This document shows positions 22,790-33,679 of a DNA stretch of 64,000 nucleotides, one piece after another. The notes under the pieces were generated by a model. That model was given only the letters and a program-made list of their open reading frames with translations, was not told the DNA's origin and ran no database searches. The DNA is from Lantana camara. Taxonomy: Eukaryota; Streptophyta; Magnoliopsida; Lamiales; Verbenaceae. Each line of letters begins with the position of its first letter. Positions within the stretch are counted from its first letter, which is position 1. The DNA is taken from positions 90,246,501 through 90,310,500 of the forward strand of contig CM074858.1 of the NCBI GenBank assembly GCA_037501455.1, read 5' to 3'. The translations under genes were made by a program, and so were the position numbers.

Positions 22790-25490
22790 TTAAAAAATAA
22801 CTAATAATGTTTAGGACATTATTGTACATAAGTTTGTACCAAATTTTCATACCAAATTGTCAAACATTACGGGGTTTGAATGTGTTCTATATACTTACCC
22901 ACATTTTTATCTAAACCTGGCTCCTCTGGGACTAAAGTTTCAAGAGGGTCTATTGTCATCTCCAGCCTAATGAAATTACGAAATAGGCAACAAATGATGA
23001 TGATCTTGTTTGAAGTCTCGATTGGATGGAAGGATAGACTTTGTAACACAAAAATGAACCTTTAGAATTCCAAACGTCGCTCGATTACATTCTTCGCTTT
23101 CGAATGACAGAGGTTGAATAATTCCTTATAGTTCTGCAGTCTAGCTGTCCAGGCACCCCATTCCTTCAAACGGAAGATTTCTCTATATTCTTTCAAAATT
23201 GAAAAAAGCTTATAATTCGTAACTTCATGCTTGAATTGACATCAATATCTAGCAAAATTGAATTAAGAAAAAATAGAACTAGCAAGGTGCCTACAAGAAG
23301 CAAACACAAACAGTTCAACCCACACACAAATGCCTAAGAATGCTTTATCAATAAACATCAAATATACACTCCTTTAACCATACCTGTACAAAAATATATA
23401 CACGTGAACTATGGATCAATTATCTATATGAAAAATACGATATACATAGTTTGATCTCGATTCATATGCATGTCAAAACTCGACTTCCTTTTCTTAAACC
23501 TCATCCTCGATACTTATTGGGATCCATATATGATAATGGTAATAGATATATCAGTCAATTTTCACTTCACTTGAAGATTGAGGGCAATAGGACGATCCGC
23601 TACACTTGGAAGCATCTTGAAGCTTGGTACCAGCTAGTAGTATTATTAGAAAAATCAAAACAACCACAACCATAAATATAGATAAATTTTATCCTTGTCA
23701 TTGATAATTTCTCGATTACGCCCACACGACGGTCTGGAGAGTGTGTATCGGGCGCATCTTCAATAGGGATATCCTGCATTTCAAGTTTATAGATTTTGAA
23801 TTGCTCAGCCGAATAAGATCCCATCCTTAGTTTTCTCAACATGAGTCGCTGATTAGTTGTTCCTTGGGAGGCCGAAAAGATTGGTAGAATATCTCTACCG
23901 AGTTCTTGCTTGGACTTCACTTAGGATTTTCTGTTTGTAGCAAATAAAGAACCATCTAGATTTATTATATCGCCTTTCATTATATACACGTAACAATTCT
24001 CTTCCTCCGCATGACCCTGCAACCAGAAAAGAATTAATTAGAATAAAATTAAATTAAAAATATTTGTGGAGAATCAACCAAGAAAGAAGTGAGACAAGAT
24101 GTAATCAAACTGTTGGAGGTCGATAAGCATATGAGCCTGCGAAAAGATTGAGCACCAAATTGTGTCTCGCATGGATAGTTGGAGAACTAGCAACAATCCT
24201 TTTTCAAAACAAATTATAATTTAAAAGCAAAAACCTAAGCAAGAGAATAATTTTGATAAATGAGGAATATATTCAATCACAAAAACATTATTTATCTTAA
24301 CATCCGACTCAGAGTAATCAATCTGTTCTATAGAATAAGAATTGTAACTGCTACTACAGGCATCTGCCGTTTTTACCCCATCAATCATGCGCAATTGCTC
24401 TCCAAAGGATAATGTTGTCGTGCTATCGTTTGCTGCTGGCAAATCTCTCGAATTCCTTCTCAAATTTTTATTTATATGAAATTCACAATTCTTCCAAAGT
24501 TGACAAACCACCATGGAATCCTATTTCACTCAATAAAATAGTATGAAAGAATCATTTCCAAAGTCTTTTTATTCTTCAAAAAAAAAAAAATAATAATAAA
24601 ATCTCAAACGTGAACAAAAGTTACTCACTTGAATTTTTTTGTTTGTGCAATACTCTTGCATTATCCATTCTGTTCTTCACCCTTTCAGAGCTTGGCCCAT
24701 ATGAAACACTAATGTCCTCTTCATATAAATTATATTTGAACCTAATTTATGCGTTCTTCTCCCAGTTGCTTTACAATAACCGGACTTTGTTACCCTTTTG
24801 CTTTGTGAGGCGTTGGGATACTTCCTTCCACGATGAGAAAAAAAGAATCATTCGTGCTCCGATTGGATAACAGACTGATTGAATAATAGACTTGCACGAT
24901 CGCATTCAACCATGATAAAATCAGTTCTCAAGCCAACGCACCTCACTCCTCTATAAGGTGTTGGGAATCCTTTCCTGTTCATGAGCCCGCATTACAGAGA
25001 TAATAGTTCCCTAGAAAAATAATTAAATTATGAAAATGAGTAACAACACAGAAAAAAAAAATGGATGAATTTTTTGTATTAATATAACCAAAATCATATT
25101 CATTTGGGGGAACTGACCTCTGTGTACATTTAGTCCGTTGGGTTTATGAATTGCATCTCTCAGAACCCTGCTGTCAACAGTTGAACCCTCACATCTAGTA
25201 AATATGTATATGAAATTCAAATTGCGATCACACACATATAAGGTTTTTACAGACACAATAGCCTTTCTACAATGATAACACTCTTGATGAGTAGTTGAAA
25301 ATACAACCCTTATGTAGGTACCATCTAACGTACCCAAACAACAGTAAAATATGTGATACAACAATTTTAATGAACTTATAACCAACTAAACAACTAGAAG
25401 AATGAATACTAACCATACTAGTAGAATGTAGGAACAAGTTTTACGATAAACAACTCATAACACCTCAAAACTAGATTAGTATAGTGTGAA
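22790..25490 (-). pseudogene. Harbinger transposase (DDE nuclease) pseudogene, copy A
   Basis: The transposase cuts and reinserts the element; this copy is dead. Reading the minus strand, LVLRCYELFIVK is near 25470-25440 and LGTLDGTYIRV (first catalytic Asp) near 25345-25310. SVKTLYVCDRNLNFIYIFT and CEGSTVDSRVLRDAI follow to about 25150. YYLCNAGS near 24990 is where family members have DAG, so the second catalytic Asp is changed to Asn. YRGVR follows near 24940. The frame is then broken by the NAC fragment and resumes near 23200 with LKEWG, YKELFNLCHSKAKNVIER (third acidic residue, Glu), FHPIETSNKIIIICCLF, RNFIRLEMTIDPLE and a degenerate C-terminus. Stops, frameshifts and the 1.7-kb interruption exclude function. 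The N-terminal part is missing. Confidence 0.85.
23600..24910 (-). pseudogene. Captured fragment of a membrane-tethered NAC (NTL8-like) gene, copy A
   Basis: NAC proteins are plant transcription factors; the NTL8/ANAC060/ANAC089 type is anchored by a C-terminal helix. On the minus strand, SVIQSEHE-stop-FFFSHRGRKYPN (about 24870-24815; the stop replaces the Trp of EWFFF) leads into RVTKSGYCKATGRR, then KRTLVFHMG and RTEWIMQEYC (to about 24640). These are NAC subdomains C to E. Another exon (about 24514-24230) begins VVCQLWKNCEFHINKN, the usual junction after the NAC domain. A third (about 23920-23600) encodes RVGVIEKLSMTRIKF, then, after a frameshift, a hydrophobic stretch matching the tail anchor. 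NAC exon 1 (subdomains A and B) is absent. It lies between transposase blocks YRGVRY and LKEWG in the same orientation. Confidence 0.8.
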
Positions 25491-25503
25491 AATGAAGACT
25501 AAC

Positions 25504-27192
25504 TGTAACACCCTGCTATTCGGATAAGGTAATTTTTGGTTACGTGTGAGCGCATTTTACCTTTTTGTGCTTTAATTGATAAGTATGTGTTTACTTTCGA
25601 CTTGCATGATTTGTGAATTATGTGATAATAGTGCTATGTTTGAATTATACGACCTTATGACTTGTTAAATATGTGCTCGTGTTATTTATACTTGAAGTTA
25701 TGACATGCTTTATTGATTAATCGAATGTGCTTAATTGAGGTTAAAAGTATAAATAAGGACAAAATGGTAAATTTACTTTACAGTCTGCAAATGGACTATT
25801 TAATCATGGGACTGATTGGGAAATTCGATTACGAGTTCGTAAGCATTCATTCCGCTCAAATTGGAGTTACTATGAAGATTTTACAGCAGTTTTACGAAAG
25901 TGATCGGAAAGTCAACATTTTTAAAGCTCCAGCTTTGACTTCGACCCAAATTTCCAATTAACCTAATTTACGACCTAATTGCACTATATCCTAACCAATT
26001 GACCCATAACCTGCTCATTTTTTTTACCCAAATAACCCCAAACTAATTTCAGAAGTTATAACGTGTCTTTTACACCTAAAACCAAAATTTGGCAAATCAT
26101 TTGATCCCATTTCTCTCCCAAACTCAAAGAACACCCAAGAACTCACAAGAACTCATCAAGCTTCAAGGGACAAGCTCAAGATTGTAAGATTCAAGGTTGT
26201 AGAATAAGATTTCCTCCTCATTTTCAACTTTAAAGGTAAGCTTTGCTTGAGTTTTAACTTGGGTTTTATTCTTAAAGGTTCTGAGCTAAATGCATGAACT
26301 AGGGCTTAGGTTAATGGATTAATATTTGATTTATATGTTAAAACGTGATTTAGAGGTTGTTAAAACATGATTTCTATGTTAAAACGTGATTTGGAGTTGA
26401 TTGGAATGAGTATTACTTGTTTAGAAGCCATGATTTGCAGTCCACCATTTTTGCACTTTCAAGCTTTTGTGAAATCTTCTTGCATGTTGAGTTCTGGCAT
26501 GTTTTGGTTGATGTGATGATTGGAACGTGTTCCTTAGGTGTTTTAGGATAGAATGTGATTGATTTTAACTAGCTCCATACTCTATCCAAGATTTCACCAT
26601 TAATGAGATCAAACTTTTGTGTTGAAGTTCATGTTCATACTTTGAATGGCTAAATTCTTGTGTTCAGATAATGTTATGCCTCTAAATGACTTATATGTGT
26701 TTTATGATGCTTATTTTGATGTTATTAACTTGTATATGAACTTTGGTGTGATTTTGGGTTGATAATCCTCCATTTCTAGTTCAATTTTCACACTTATGCA
26801 TTGTGGCAGGTGACGGAACACGACCATGTTAGTGTTCAGTGTTAAATGAACATGACCGTGTCTGTTGTTTCAAATTGAAATTTAATAGGTCATACCATAC
26901 TACATGACCGTGTTGTTTATTTTGAGAAGGAGAAATTTGTTTGATCTTATGTTGTGTTTTACCTTTCGAATGCTTGATGATTTCCCGCCCCCTAGCATGT
27001 CTTATAATTATTAAAACTTTCATAAATATGATTTAGCTCTTTGTTTAACTTGATTTATGATGTGTTCTTTGGAAACCTGCTTCTATTGCTTAAATTATGC
27101 CAAGTCATGCATCATGTATGAACTTGTTTGCAATTATGAGTAAGTAATTTAAAGGTCTGCTACTAAGCTAAACACAGGAATAACTTACCCCA
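25504..27192 (+). mobile_element. Truncated Ty3/gypsy LTR
   Basis: It begins TGTAACACCCTGCTATTCGG, the standard start of Tekay/Del-like LTRs, directly after the Harbinger copy A fragment. Like the LARD LTR it has a donor-like AAAG/GTAAGC at about 26235. Short palindrome-like modules built on ACACGACCATGT / ACATGACCGTGT follow at about 26818-26910. The expected 3' end (GGTGCTACA) is missing: a Copia solo LTR begins at 27193 and the sequence after that LTR does not resume an LTR. No target-site duplication was found. Confidence 0.7.
26816..26912. repeat. ACATGACCGTGT palindrome modules
   Basis: GGAACACGACCATGTT, GAACATGACCGTGTC and TACATGACCGTGTTG lie within 97 bases. Each is a near-palindrome around GACC or GGTC. 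The position relative to the donor-like site matches the GCGGCCGC cluster in the LARD LTR. Confidence 0.65.
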
Positions 27193-29469
27193 TGTTAGGA
27201 ATAGTGCCCTAGAAAGCCGATTCGACGTAATCTGCTTTGGGACTTTTCTTGTATCACAGACAATCTTTGAATAATATACGATTGATTATAGGCAAACACT
27301 TCTTTATATGCCAATACGTGTTTTATGTGTTTCCATTACGTGCGCATGTATGAGAACTCCCCTAATCCTGATGACTTTAGGACTCTACCATTTAGGTGAA
27401 ATGGTTCATGAAACGAGCCCTATATCACATAAGTCATGATTAGTAAAATACTCCAAGCCGATGAGTCCTACAGACAGTGGGAGTGTCAACCTGACTCCTC
27501 TAAGGCTTGCTTGTGGGATCACGCCCTTAAGAAGGACCACCTTGTTTCATGGAGGTGCAAAGTGTATAGTTAATACGTGCGTGATACATGAGGGTGCTTA
27601 CTTTAATAAGTAAGTTCACTGAGGTGCCCCGTGTGAGAACATTCCTAAATGGGAAAGGAAGTTTCTATTTCAGGAAATGGAAACTTCCAGATTAGGAAAT
27701 ATCTCACGAGTCATTGATGTGATTAATTGATCCTTAGACTTGAGGTTCCTTGTCACTTTATGAATTAACTCTGTAGTCTTTAGTATAAGCTTTAAAGGGT
27801 GTTGCCTTAGACAACTGATTCAAGGGTTATGCTGGGGCTGCACAAGTGATTCATGAAAGTGAATGAGAATCAAGAAAGGACCTACACTTGCATATGCAAG
27901 GTGATCTCTTATTGTGTAAGTCAGTCATATGCCATATGGAGTCCTTGGCCAAGGCAGTAGATCAAGACATCAAGAAAAGGGCTTCTTGGATTGAGATCAA
28001 ATGGATATGAAATGCACTTAGCTTTAAGACCGGATTATTAGGGTTCTGATTATTCCCTTACCCTAGATCTTGGTTGAGAGATAGTAAGTAGGAGGATTGT
28101 ATCTCACATGAATCAATGACTTAAAGGTTCTGTCGAATTCGAACATTCCAATTCAGCTAGGGGTTAAACACCTGTTGCTAGACTATGGTTGTTTAATCTG
28201 TGGACTGATTAATTAATTAGTGAATTAATTAATTAGGGTCACTGCTAATTGAATTGAGAACCTAGAGGGTCACACACAACAACTTGGTTACATGAGTTGA
28301 GGCTTTAAAATGATTAAACGAGTTAATCAAGCCAAGAGGGTTCCACACGTGTGAAACCACACGTGTGGCTCACGTGAGTGACACGTGTCACACACGTGTA
28401 TAAATATATGTGTATATTTATTTATGTATTAAATAATTAATGTGATTAATTATTTAATAGACTCTGGTTTAATTTTGAATTAAAAAGAAAGTCTTATTTT
28501 GGAGAAAAATAATCTAGTTAATTAATTATGAATTAATTAATTAGATAAAATAAGTTATTTATTTTAAATAAATAAAGTATAAAATTATCCAAAAATAGTT
28601 TGGATATTTTTAGCTCTCTTGAAAGTTGATTTGAATTAGAATTCAAAGTCAAAGTCAAAATTACTTGATGATCAAGTAATAGGAGAGAGAGAGAGACCAA
28701 AATCCTAGCCCATTAAGGACTAGGAATTTCGTCCCTCCCCTTTCTTATATATAGGGGAGCTCATGCTCCCCTTTAGAGCTAATCAAATTCTTTTGGTTCA
28801 TGTGTTGAACACCATCCTTTCTCCAAGATAAACGAAACCCTAGGTTAAGCCTAAACACTAACTAGAGAACTAGCATCCTTACTAGTTAGATTGTAGCCAA
28901 GTTGGTGGACTATCTCTAGAGACTTCAAGTTAGAAGTTTTGAAGATTCGAGCTTTACCAAAAGTGGGGATTAAGCAAAACGATCAGAAGGGATGATGAAA
29001 CGATTCTGAACCCGACGTGAAGCGAATGAAAAAATCGAACCAAAGAAGATGGCGAAAACCGTTCGTCCATATCCTGAAGGATGAATTTTTTCACGAGGGT
29101 TTTGTGACTGGCAGTTTTCTACTTTCGCAAAACTGGTTTTCGAAGGGAGTTTCAATCCTGCTTTTCTCGTTTCATGTTTCTTTCTTTATGTTATATTGTT
29201 AAGAACATCTCTAACATGAATTGAATCTAGGTTGGTGTGGATTGCTATCCCGACAATGGATTCTGAAGTAGAAAGAGACTTTCGAGGGACGGGTTGTCAA
29301 GCCGCGAGAAGAGCGTTCTTGGGTGGTTTGAAACGCTTCAAGAAAGAATAAAAGAAAAGTAAGTTTTCTATCTTTACGAATTTGGATACACGATTGCGAG
29401 TTCAAGATCCTTTTGTTGGAAAAATTTTTAAATTCCGCTGCTATCTGATTCGTGTTTTCCAACACCCCA
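27188..29469 (+). mobile_element. Solo Copia LTR (2272 bp) with CCCCA duplication
   Basis: LTR 27193-29464 begins TGTTAGGAATAGTGCCC and ends TTTTCCAACA, flanked by CCCCA at 27188-27192 and 29465-29469. It is the same family as the LTRs of the Copia element at 48237-58320, to which it aligns end to end. No internal domain remains. It contains a CACGTG cluster (28343-28400), a TATA-like TTATATATAGG (about 28745-28755) and an adjacent GGGGAGC/GCTCCCC inverted repeat. Confidence 0.95.
28343..28400. promoter_or_regulatory. Cluster of CACGTG palindromes in the Copia LTR
   Basis: CCACACGTGTG, CCACACGTGTGG, CTCACGTGAG, GACACGTGTC and CACACGTGT are packed into under 60 bases, upstream of the putative TATA. 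CACGTG is the plant G-box/ABRE core bound by bZIP and bHLH factors, so an enhancer role is plausible. Confidence 0.75.
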
Positions 29470-30339
29470 GTGGTCTGAGCTACATTAATCTACACACAAC
29501 TAGATTTCTCATTGAGGACATAACCTTACCATTAATGATTATAATGTATAGCTATAACTTTAATGATTATACTAACTCGTAAATTAATCAAAGTGAGTTG
29601 ACAATTAAATTTCTAACTAGTATACCCAAATCTCTAATAAGTAACAACACTCAATAGAATGGTATATATCACCCATTAATTAATTGAATTCAAACCTTTA
29701 ATACTTTCACTATTTATTTGTACTAAGTAAATGAGGTAAGTCTTATTTATTTATACTAAGTATGGTAAGTGTCGGATTTGTGAATGTGATGTGACAGTTA
29801 TGGTAAGGTCATGCCTTCTCAGCTCGGGAAATGTATCCTCCCACTTTTTTTCACTCACCGCTCTCACACTCACATTTCACATTTATTCAAACTATCTCTA
29901 GTCTCTACTCAAACTTTTACTCTCTTCTCTCGGCCCAAAAAGCAGAACTCCTCACCGCCCTCAATACTCTGGCAAAACTCCCCATAACCACCATCATCAA
30001 ACTCTCCATCTCTATTTCGCTCTTAGTGACTTGTGGTAAATATATATATATGAGTGTGTATATCATATTTCGTTCTTGGTGGCTTATGGTAAATGTGTGT
30101 GTGTGTATATATATTTATATATATATATAAGTGTATCCAAAGGTTCTACCTCTATAGTGTATGTGCTAGAATTTCAATTCATACCGTTGTAGCTCACAAC
30201 GTTAGATATCTGATGGTACGTCTTTTTCCAAGAAGTGTATTTAGAAGATATATTGGGATCTACTCTCAGGTAGGTATTAGGCATATAATCCTTAAGTTTA
30301 CTCTCCATTTACACCAAAAAACCACTATGAAACCATTTA
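29470..30339. other. Unassigned AT-rich segment with a possible short exon
   Basis: 29831-30040 (plus) encodes a frame starting MYPPTFFHSPL, with KAELLTALNTLAKLPITTII then a hydrophobic stretch. It is followed by a donor-like G/GTAAAT and a (TG)n(TA)n run (30085-30130). It could be the first exon of a host or captured gene, but no partner exon is seen downstream and I do not recognise the protein. Confidence 0.3.
30085..30130. repeat. (TG)n/(TA)n microsatellite
   Basis: TGTGTGTGTGTATATATATT followed by TATATATATATAA. Confidence 0.85.
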
Positions 30340-31599
30340 GGTGCCTTCCAATCGCAATGCCCTTTTCCCTTAGAACTCCTCATTCCCTCTATGTTAAGAG
30401 TTAATGAAATCTGTAAATGAGAAGATAAGTTTTCAAAATAATCTCTTATTGGTAACATAATATGCATCATAGACGGAAATTAACAACCCATAGGCATGTG
30501 CACTCGAAATAAAAAAGCAAGCAATAATTCATATGACTATTTAGGGCACCACTTAATGAGCACAACATTCACCATTTGTAATAAAAAACATTTACCAAAC
30601 CAAACATTCATTAAAAAAACATTGGTCACAACCGTCTCAAATTGGAAAAATCTAAAATCAGAACCACAACAAAGTTCTAGGGGTGTATAGTTAAACAAAA
30701 TATGTTCTGGAATGAAAATTAAAAGTGTTTACAACATCATAGTCAAAAGGTGTTCACAAGATGCTCCAATAAATAATTAATGACATCCGGGCCATCCATT
30801 GTACATATTTTGTACCAGATTTTCACACCAATTTGTCCAACATTGGGTGGTTTGAATATTTTCTTCATACTTTTCCATAATTTTATATACGCCCTGCTTC
30901 TCAAGGACTAAACCATCAAGAGCATCTATCGTCATCTCAAGCCTTACGAAATTGTGCAATAGGCAACAAGAGATGATAATCTAGTTCTAACCCTTGATTG
31001 GATAAAAAAACGGGTTTTGTAGCACACCCGAACAAACACTTAGAATTCAAACATTCACTCAATTACGTACCTTACTTTAGTATGATGGAGGTTTGAATAA
31101 TTCCCTTTAGTTATATGGTCTGGATGTCTCGACACTCCATTCTTTCAAATGGAAAATTTCTCTATATTATTTTAAAATTGAATTATAAAACTTATAATTC
31201 CTAACTTTATCCCTGAATTCGACATTCTTATCTAGCAAAACTGAATCAAGCAAAGATAGAACTAGCAAGGTGCCATTAAGAAGCAAATACAAACAAATCA
31301 ACCCATACACACATGCCCAAGAATGCCTGATTAATAGACATAAAATATACATTCCTTTCACCAAACCTGTACAAATATGCGTGAACTACGGATCAACTAT
31401 CTATATAACAAATCCGATATACATAATTTGGTATTGATTTATATTTATGTCAAAACTCGACTCCTTTAACCCGGTTTTTCCTCAATACTTGTTGGAATCT
31501 ATAAATGAAATCAATAATAAATATATCAAACAATTTTCAATTCACCTAATGATTGAAGGCAAAAGGACGATCCGCTACACTAGAAAGTATCTTTAAGCT

Positions 31600-33080
31600 T
31601 GTTACCGACTAGTAGTAGTATTAGCAAGATAAAAACAGTCACAATCATGAATATGGACATAAATTTTTTCCTCATTATCGACAATTTATCGATTGCAACC
31701 TCAAGAAAGTGTGTAGAGTGTGTATCAAGCGTGTTTTCAATAAGGGTATCCTACACATTAAGTTTATATATTTCGAGTTGCTCAGTTGAATAAAATCTCA
31801 TCCTCAGCTTTCTCAACCTGATCCGTCGATTAACTATTCCTTGGGGGGCCAAAAACATTGGTAGAGTATCTCAATCGGGTCCTTACTTGGACTTCACTTT
31901 GGATTTTCTCTTTGCGGTAAATAAGATTATCAAGCTTTATTATGTCGTCTTTCATTATGTCCGAGTAACAATCCTCTTCCTCTGCATGGCCTTGTAATTG
32001 GAAAAGAATTCATTAGAATAAAATTTAATGAAAAACATTAGTGGAGAATCAACTAAGAAAGAAGTGAGCAAGGGCACAATTAGACTGCCAGAGGCTAATG
32101 AGCGTATGAACCTGCAAACAGATTTGGTACCAAATTGTGTTTCGCAAGGATAGTTGGACAACTAGCAATCAAAAAATTATAATTAAAAGAAAAACCTGAA
32201 TGAGAGAATAATTTCAACAAATGAGAAACATATTCAATCTTTTAATTTGTCTCCGAGCTATCAACCTGTTCTACAGAATGAGAATTGTAATTGCTACTAT
32301 AGTTATCTTTTGTCTTTACTCCATTAGAGAATGAACGGGAATGAACGATTGGTTCTGCTCACCCACCATTTCTGAGGACTACCCCACAATTCACAGTGTT
32401 GTGGGTTCTTCAGCAAGAGGAAAAAATCTTGGGCCGGGGGTTTTTCGACATATTTAAAGATCCTACCAATTCTTTCAGAAATAAGAGGCACAAGCCCCCT
32501 TGCTAGATCGTCATCTGGCATAAAATCTGTAGGTGAAAATAAAGAGCAAGAGGCCTCATCTTGGAATAGGACAAAGAACGGATCTCCAGGGTCACAAATG
32601 TATCGGTTTACGTGAATCATTCATGCCTGATTACTCTCCAAAGTATAACATTGTCACGGTATCGTTTGCTGCTGAAAAGTCCCTCGAATTCCTTCTTGGG
32701 TTTTCATTTATATGGAATTCACTAATCTTCCAGGGTTGGCACACCACTATGAAATCCTATCACTCACCAAAATAGTATTAAAGAATCATCCCCGAAGTCT
32801 TTTTTTTCTTTGAAAAAAAAAAAATTTCCAATGTAAACATAACTTACCCAGTTGAGATTTTTGATTTATGCAATAGTCGCACATTATCCATTCTATTCTT
32901 TTCTCTTTCGGAACTCAACCTATGTGGAGCACTAATGTCCTTTTCGTGTCAATTATATTTGAACCTAATTTTACACTTCTTACTTTTCGAGTTGCTTTCC
33001 AGTAACCGGACTCCGTTGCCCTTTTGTTTTGTGGGTCATTAGGATACTTCCTTCCATGAGGAGGATAGAAGAATCATTCA
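31600..33080 (-). pseudogene. Captured NAC (NTL8-like) gene fragment, copy B
   Basis: The same captured segment as in copy A, better preserved in places. FFYPPHGRKYPNDPQNKRA, then ESGYWKATRKVRSVKLG, TKRTLVLHIG and IEWIMCDYC (about 33060-32850, one stop) are NAC subdomains C to E. WKISEFHINENPRRNSRDF (about 32740-32690) matches the post-domain exon. The tail-anchor helix reads KKFMSIFMIVTVFILL followed by ILLLVGNKL (about 31680-31605), a hydrophobic segment typical of NTL proteins. A segment of about 300 bp (32324-32625) interrupts the middle exon and is absent from copy A. Because both copies carry the NAC fragment at the same transposase position, capture preceded duplication. Confidence 0.8.
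32324..32625 (-). other. Extra segment with an open frame inside the NAC fragment
   Basis: Aligned with copy A (about 24385), this 0.3-kb stretch has no counterpart. Its minus strand is open for 98 codons, with ICDPGDPFFVLFQDEASC, FSPTDFMPDDDLARGLVPL and KPPAQDFFLLLKNPQ. Composition looks coding, but I do not recognise the family. It may be a second captured exon or a small insertion; no clear duplication flanks it. Confidence 0.45.
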
Positions 33081-33679
33081 TTCTGGGATTGAATAAAAGA
33101 TTGACCCAATCGCATTCAATCACGTGAAAATCACTTCTCAAGCCAATATACCTCACTCCTCTATAAGGTACTAGGAAACAACCCCCCCCCCCTCGTGTAG
33201 CTCGTATCATAGAGGTAATATTTTTCTAAAAAAATAATTAAATTATGAATATGCGTAACCTAGAAAAAAATGGCTGAATTTTTTTTTTTTATTAATATAA
33301 CATATTCATTTGGGGAAAATAGCCTCTAGGTACTTGTAGTCCATTAGGTCTATGAATTGCATCTCTCAAAACCCTCCCGTCAGCAGCCGAACCCTCCCAT
33401 CGATTAAGTAATATACGAAATACAATTACACACCACTAAGGTGTTTAGAGACGTAATTTTTTTTCTACTATGATAACGCGCTTGATATGTAGTTGAAACT
33501 GTGGACGGTATGTAGGTACCTGTTGAGTGTAGAATGCGCATGGATTTAAGCGTTAATTAGAGCATATTTTTGTGTCGTTTGATGCGTTTATGTGTTTATT
33601 TTGCTCCATTCAGGTGTTTTAGGAGTTGGAGCTGAGAAACGGCAATGCGAGGCAAATTCACGTATTTTTAGAGGAAAAA

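Larger units (their letters stand above)
21076..25503 (-). mobile_element. PIF/Harbinger element, copy A (5' coding end lost)
   Basis: A decayed PIF/Harbinger DNA transposon. A DDE transposase pseudogene reads right to left (about 25490 to 22790), with a NAC gene fragment embedded in it. The left edge is inferred from GGCCATGTTTACTTTGATTA at 21076, which resembles the start of plant Harbinger terminal repeats. On the right it is cut at 25503 by a Ty3/gypsy LTR, and no matching right terminal repeat was found. Copy B (30340-33520 plus 63129-63620) is homologous from about 22330 onward. Confidence 0.72.
30340..33520 (-). mobile_element. PIF/Harbinger element copy B, downstream half
   Basis: Homologous to copy A from about 22330. 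It contains the transposase C-terminal part, the NAC fragment and the middle of the transposase. It is interrupted at 33520 by the Athila insertion; the remainder continues at 63129. On the minus strand the transposase gene therefore runs 63620 to 63129, then 33520 to about 30770. Confidence 0.82.
30770..33520 (-). pseudogene. Harbinger transposase pseudogene, copy B (middle and C-terminal parts)
   Basis: Minus-strand blocks: GTYIPSTVSTTYQARYH just inside 33520 (continuation of the DGT motif split by Athila); YLYDTSYTRG (second catalytic Asp retained) near 33210-33180; a run of C at 33182-33192 that shifts frame; FLVPYRGVRYIGLRSDF near 33170-33120. The NAC fragment then intervenes. The C-terminal block is at about 30960-30780: NFVRLEMTIDALDGLV and WCENLVQNMYNGW, matching the (L/V)RxEM...DPL and ..N.AQ.MYN.W ends of plant Harbinger nucleases. 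Frameshifts and stops are frequent. Confidence 0.82.

Noticed and set aside
29017..29202. 61-codon frames on both strands repeated in all three Copia LTRs
   Set aside because: They are conserved only because the LTRs are recent copies; overlapping frames on opposite strands and no known domain argue against coding.
25504..29469. One gypsy element with the Copia LTR as part of it
   Set aside because: The Copia LTR has its own CCCCA duplication and matches the independent element at 48237; the gypsy LTR simply lacks its 3' end.
21076..29600. Complete Harbinger element ending at TTAATCAAAGT near 29582
   Set aside because: Only 11 bases match the inverted left end and the flank diverges; two unrelated LTRs intervene. 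Too weak to call a right terminus.
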